DNA from: JAWVZS01 sp964507825
Lineage (GTDB): Archaea; Thermoproteota; Nitrososphaeria; Nitrososphaerales; Nitrosopumilaceae
Reading direction: 5' to 3'
Assembly (NCBI GenBank): GCA_964507825.1
Contig: CAZDQM010000042.1
Span: 1-24,362 of the forward strand
Length of the DNA: 24,362 nt
How positions within the stretch are numbered: the stretch's first letter is position 1; each line of letters starts with the position of its first letter. The translations under genes were made by a program, and so were the position numbers. Shown here piece after piece: positions 21,257 through 24,362 of this stretch. The notes under the pieces are model-generated. The model did not search any database. It was not told the DNA's origin and saw only the letters and a list, made by a program, of their open reading frames with translations.

Positions 21257-22854
21257 CCGGCAAGCCGAACTGGGCCAACCGTACGCTGTTTCACGGCGAC
21301 AACTTGGATTTTTTGCGTGCCATGAACTCCGATACAGTCGACTTGATTGCGACAGATCCTCCATTTAACAAAGGCAGGGACTTCCACGCGACGCCGGACT
21401 CGCTGGCCAGCGGCGCGTCCTTTCAGGACAGATGGTCGTGGGATGCGGATGTCCATCAGGAGTGGGTCGACCAAATCACCGATGATCACCCAAACGTGAT
21501 GAACGTCATTCAAGGCTCGCGCTCAAGCTACGGTGATGACATGGGGGCGTTCCTGTGCTTCATGGCGGTAAGACTGCTGGCAATGAAGCGCGTGTTGAAG
21601 GATACGGGTGCCATATACCTCCATTGTGATCCCACTGCAAGTCATTATCTCAAGGAGCTGATGGATGCGGTGTTCGGAAGGAACAACTTTAGAAACGAGA
21701 TAATCTGGAGAAGAACCGGATCTCACAACTCCGCCGACAGGTTTGGGCCCATACACGACACCATCCTATTCTACGCAAAATCGAGCAAATATACTCACTC
21801 CGTGCTGCACAATCCGTATCTTCGCGGACATATTGACGAGTATTTCAAAAACTCTGACAAAAGAGGCAGATACTGGACAAATTCCATTCACGGGTCGGGC
21901 ATCAGACACGGCAAGAGCGGCAAGCCTTGGCGCGGGTTTGATCCAACCGCCGCAGGCAGACACTGGGCCATTCCAAGCGAACTGGTTACCGCATTCGGCA
22001 TTGATCCGAAACTTTCACAGCATGAAAAGCTTGACGCGCTGTATGAGCGCGGGGTGATAGACCTGCCTCCCAGTGGCTCAAAGGCGCTGCCGACATACAG
22101 GCAGTATATTGACAAAAGCCCCGGCGTACCGTTACAGGACATATGGTCGTATCAGCCGCACACGGAAGGGTGTTTGCACAGCACCGATGAACCGATAGAA
22201 GCCGACGTGCGCTGGATACCAAAAAGGGACAAAACGGAACGACAGGGCTACCCGACACAGAAACCAGTCGGATTGTACGAGAGGATGATCCGTTCATCAT
22301 CAAAGGAAGGCGATATTGTACTAGATCCATTCTGCGGATGCGCCACCACGTGCGTGGCCGCCGAAAAACTGGGCAGGCAGTGGGTCGGTATAGACATCTG
22401 GGACAAGGCCCACCACGTAGTCATAGACCGCCTGCGCAGGGAAGGCTTTCTGGAAGGCCCAAATGAAAAAAGGGACGATCTCATAACCGCCAAGGGCAGC
22501 ATAACATACACCACAGATCTTCCAAGGCGCACGGACGACGGCCAGACCGCATCGCCGTTTCTAAAGACAAAGAAGCGCGTGCTTGAGCCAAAGGGCCCCG
22601 CAATGAGCAGGGCCAAAATAGTGGAATACCTGCTGGAACAGGAGGGTTCCAAATGCCAAGGGTGTGACCGCATGTTCGACGATCCAAGGTATCTGGAACT
22701 AGACCACAACACGCCCCGTGCGGACGGCGGCATCAACCACATATCCAACCGCATACTGCTGTGCGGGCCGTGCAACCGCCTCAAGAGCCATACACTCACG
22801 CTGTCGGGACTGCGGCGAGAGAACAAAAAGCGCGGTCACATGGTACGGGCATAG
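21253..22854 (+). CDS. Beta-class DNA methyltransferase fused to a C-terminal HNH nuclease
   Basis: A 533-aa protein from the ATG that overlaps the zinc-ribbon stop. Longer in-frame starts at 21121 or 21208 would overlap that gene. The methyltransferase domain (about 8-400) has catalytic DPPF (35-38), a target-recognition middle, and the SAM motif LDPFCGCATT (357-366), in beta-class order. After a linker (about 405-455), a zinc-type HNH domain follows: CQGC (468-471), LELDHNTPRADGG (481-493) with the HNH His-Asn core, and LLCGPCNRLK (503-512). The four Cys fit the structural zinc site of McrA-like HNH nucleases. One chain could therefore both modify and cut, or the HNH could act on foreign modified DNA. 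It is intact, unlike neighbouring restriction genes. Confidence 0.88.
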   Translation: MTGKPNWANRTLFHGDNLDFLRAMNSDTVDLIATDPPFNKGRDFHATPDSLASGASFQDRWSWDADVHQEWVDQITDDHPNVMNVIQGSRSSYGDDMGAFLCFMAVRLLAMKRVLKDTGAIYLHCDPTASHYLKELMDAVFGRNNFRNEIIWRRTGSHNSADRFGPIHDTILFYAKSSKYTHSVLHNPYLRGHIDEYFKNSDKRGRYWTNSIHGSGIRHGKSGKPWRGFDPTAAGRHWAIPSELVTAFGIDPKLSQHEKLDALYERGVIDLPPSGSKALPTYRQYIDKSPGVPLQDIWSYQPHTEGCLHSTDEPIEADVRWIPKRDKTERQGYPTQKPVGLYERMIRSSSKEGDIVLDPFCGCATTCVAAEKLGRQWVGIDIWDKAHHVVIDRLRREGFLEGPNEKRDDLITAKGSITYTTDLPRRTDDGQTASPFLKTKKRVLEPKGPAMSRAKIVEYLLEQEGSKCQGCDRMFDDPRYLELDHNTPRADGGINHISNRILLCGPCNRLKSHTLTLSGLRRENKKRGHMVRA

Positions 22855-22954
22855 TAGTAGACGTGAAACCTTGTTAGGACTGGGAAATGAGTGACCTGAA
22901 GTAATGAGAAGCCGCGGATAATTCTTTCATATCGTCTGGTTGTCAAGGAGACCG

Positions 22955-23719
22955 ATGTTGAAAAAGGACAAGGCCGAGGTCTTGGACAAACTTGGGTTTG
23001 AGATAATGCCGCAGTTGGCAGGGATGGCCATGGAGGAACGTATCTCATACGCCGAACGGTTTTTAAACATAGAATTTCTCCCCGAATCCGTGGGTTATAT
23101 CGACATAAACGGCAATCTGGAAGGACAGCAACCTTACACAATAGAGCACAAATGCGGCCATTGTGGAAGAGAGGTAGCGGGAGTCGTGGTGGCAAAACAC
23201 AAGGAAATGAGAGCGCAGTGGCTTGCATGTCCAAGTTGCTATAGTGGTTCGGTATCAAACGGCAGTCGAATTTCACCCGTGCCACTTCTTGGGGAAGAGG
23301 TTCGGGGATTAAAGGAACCAATCCGAGCCGCATACGAAGAGGCGCGAAAGTCCTTCTCATCAGCAAGTTATACGGCGTGCGAGTTTGTATGCCGCAAGAT
23401 TCTCATGAATGTGGCGGTAGACAAGAAAGCGAAGGAAGGCGAGGGATTCAAGCAGTATGTTGAGTACCTGACCGCACATGGGCACATCACAGTACCGATG
23501 AAGTCATGGGCCGAGCATATAAAAGATCATGGGAACGAGGCAACGCACAAGATCAACCCGCCGGATCCCAAGCGGGCAGAGCGCACCTTGCAGTTTACGA
23601 CTCTCCTTCTGAGGAACGTGTATGAGACCGACGAGCTCATGAACGTTGGTTCCAAAGGTACTGCTTCCACCCCGGCCGTTTCTGGTACTGTTTCCTGCTC
23701 GGGCTCCGTTTCCGGCTAG
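22955..23719 (+). CDS. Zinc-ribbon DUF4145-domain protein
   Basis: A 254-aa protein with a rubredoxin-like zinc knuckle C67GHC70 and C92PSC95, then a DUF4145 helical domain (about 120-225). That domain includes AYEEARKSFSSASYTACEFV and the signature H192-GNEAT-H198. DUF4145 proteins are HEPN-related helical proteins often found beside restriction systems, and the spaced polar residues could be nucleolytic; this is inference. ATG 22955 is preceded by AAGGAG 4 nt upstream, a clear Shine-Dalgarno site consistent with an internal operon gene. It lies 100 nt downstream of the methyltransferase-HNH gene on the same strand. The C-terminus is a Ser/Gly/Thr-rich tail. Confidence 0.8.
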   Translation: MLKKDKAEVLDKLGFEIMPQLAGMAMEERISYAERFLNIEFLPESVGYIDINGNLEGQQPYTIEHKCGHCGREVAGVVVAKHKEMRAQWLACPSCYSGSVSNGSRISPVPLLGEEVRGLKEPIRAAYEEARKSFSSASYTACEFVCRKILMNVAVDKKAKEGEGFKQYVEYLTAHGHITVPMKSWAEHIKDHGNEATHKINPPDPKRAERTLQFTTLLLRNVYETDELMNVGSKGTASTPAVSGTVSCSGSVSG

Positions 23720-23822
23720 GACATGCTGGGCATCAATCCTTCCTCCTGACAAGCCGCTTTCAAAGAAGATCGCCCCCGTGCCCATATCACGTATTCGCAA
23801 CAGTACCTCTTGGCGTGCTTGT

Positions 23823-24056
23823 ATGATACGTTCAAAGTCCATATGCGACCCAAAAGAGGCAGGTGACGGCATACGCGTACTTGTCACTAGATACTATCCG
23901 CGCGGTGTCAAGCGAGAACACTTTGATTACTGGTTGCGGGAACTCGCCCCAAGCGCCGACCTGTTGCGACTTTACAAAGCCTCGTTTCTTCTCCCACTTG
24001 GCCCTAATCCACTCTCTCCTGCTGTGTTGCTAGAGTCCGCTTGCGTTGAGCGCTAG
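23823..24056 (+). pseudogene. DUF488-family gene truncated by an insertion sequence
   Basis: From ATG 23823 the frame reads MIRSKSICDPKEAGDGIRVL followed by VTRYYPRGVKREHFDYWLRE and LAPSADLLRLYK. This is the N-terminal half of a DUF488 protein (canonical pattern GYRVLVDRxWPRGVxKE...WLKDLAPS). DUF488 function is not established. At about 23970-23981 the sequence changes to IS5-type transposase DNA (read in antisense), and the open frame runs on to TAG 24054-24056 through foreign sequence. The C-terminal half is absent from the window. Confidence 0.75.
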
Positions 24057-24362
24057 CACACGCGACCTCTCTCTGTCTAACACTGTCACCAACCCATTGG
24101 GGCCGCGGCGGATGTCCGTGTCAAGCTTGTTGATCCGCTTGTATATCTGACTGAATACAGGTATGTCGTGCCCATGTGGCATTTTGCCAACCATTCCCTG
24201 GAGCTGCCTGTACGGGACCCCCAGCGCGACCCTGATACCGGCGGCCATCATGATAAGCGTATCTGCGTACTGGTACGGGGCGCCGACCTTGCCCTCGTTT
24301 GCGCGCCTTATGTCGTCCTCCCACTTCGGATCATATTCCATGATCAGATCTGCGCCGCGTTT
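23970..24362 (-). pseudogene. IS5-type transposase fragment, running off the right edge
   Basis: The minus frame enters at the right edge (KRGADLIMEYDPKWEDDIRR) and continues QYADTLIMMAAGIRVALGVP and YRQLQGMVGKMPHGHDIPVF, the N-terminal helical region of IS5-group DDE transposases (DDE_Tnp_1-type). An amber codon at 24030-24032 follows LNASGL, where the first catalytic Asp region lies. The same frame then continues REWIRAKWEKKRGFVK, still transposase-like, up to about 23970, where homology ends inside the DUF488 gene. The element is therefore both nonsense-mutated and 3'-truncated. Confidence 0.75.

Noticed and set aside
22248..22826. 192-codon minus-strand frame opposite the HNH region
   Set aside because: The sense strand encodes complete methyltransferase motif I and an HNH domain; the antisense frame shows only Arg/Ser-rich composition.
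1..24362. CRISPR array
   Set aside because: No regularly spaced direct repeats. The only tandem repeat is the 15-bp coding unit in the DM13 gene.
1..24362. Replication origin
   Set aside because: No Orc1/Cdc6 gene and no cluster of origin-recognition-box-like repeats was seen.

Overview
The window looks like a chromosomal segment of an ammonia-oxidising-type archaeon (Nitrososphaerota/Thaumarchaeota, most like marine or host-associated Nitrosopumilaceae). The main reasons are a thaumarchaeal-type CdvA, archaeal FEN-1, an archaeal phosphoglycolate-phosphatase-type HAD protein next to argS, a NikR-like regulator, and AT-rich TATA boxes placed about 25-35 nt upstream of start codons, many of them implying leaderless mRNAs. 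The organism is inferred from gene content; I could not search a database.

Layout. 1-1700: an IS630/Tc1-mariner element with 28-bp inverted ends and a frameshifted transposase, sitting in a small ORF. 1700-2950: gene-poor sequence with a hairpin repeat and decayed coding traces. 2957-4933: NikR-like regulator and a glutaminase-less asparagine-synthase-type protein. 5499-6329: cdvA. 6330-7160: decayed coding remnants. 7164-11788: acs, a DM13 lipoprotein-like or anchored protein, a radical SAM protein and fen. 11853-11934: tRNA-Ser(CGA), followed directly by a second copy of the IS630 right end and a broken small gene. 12663-15995: hexapeptide acyltransferase, HAD phosphatase and argS, the last two as an operon.

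16041-19949 is a defence block bounded by 29-bp direct repeats (27/29 identical). All its genes are on the minus strand: an AbrB-like regulator, a Mod-type DNA methyltransferase and a PD-(D/E)XK-like endonuclease with an in-frame amber codon, and then an hsdM 3' remnant overlapping a frameshifted HEPN toxin and its MNT antitoxin. A zinc-ribbon DDE transposase (19960-20897) adjoins and truncates hsdM.

21092-23719 is a plus-strand module that I consider the most interesting part. It holds a 54-aa zinc-ribbon protein, an overlapping (ATGA) beta-class DNA methyltransferase fused to a C-terminal HNH nuclease, and a zinc-ribbon DUF4145 protein. The window ends in a DUF488 gene cut off by an IS5-type transposase remnant.

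Core genes are intact, whereas nearly every accessory or mobile gene carries a frameshift or nonsense codon. This points to real decay of the accessory regions rather than general sequence error.
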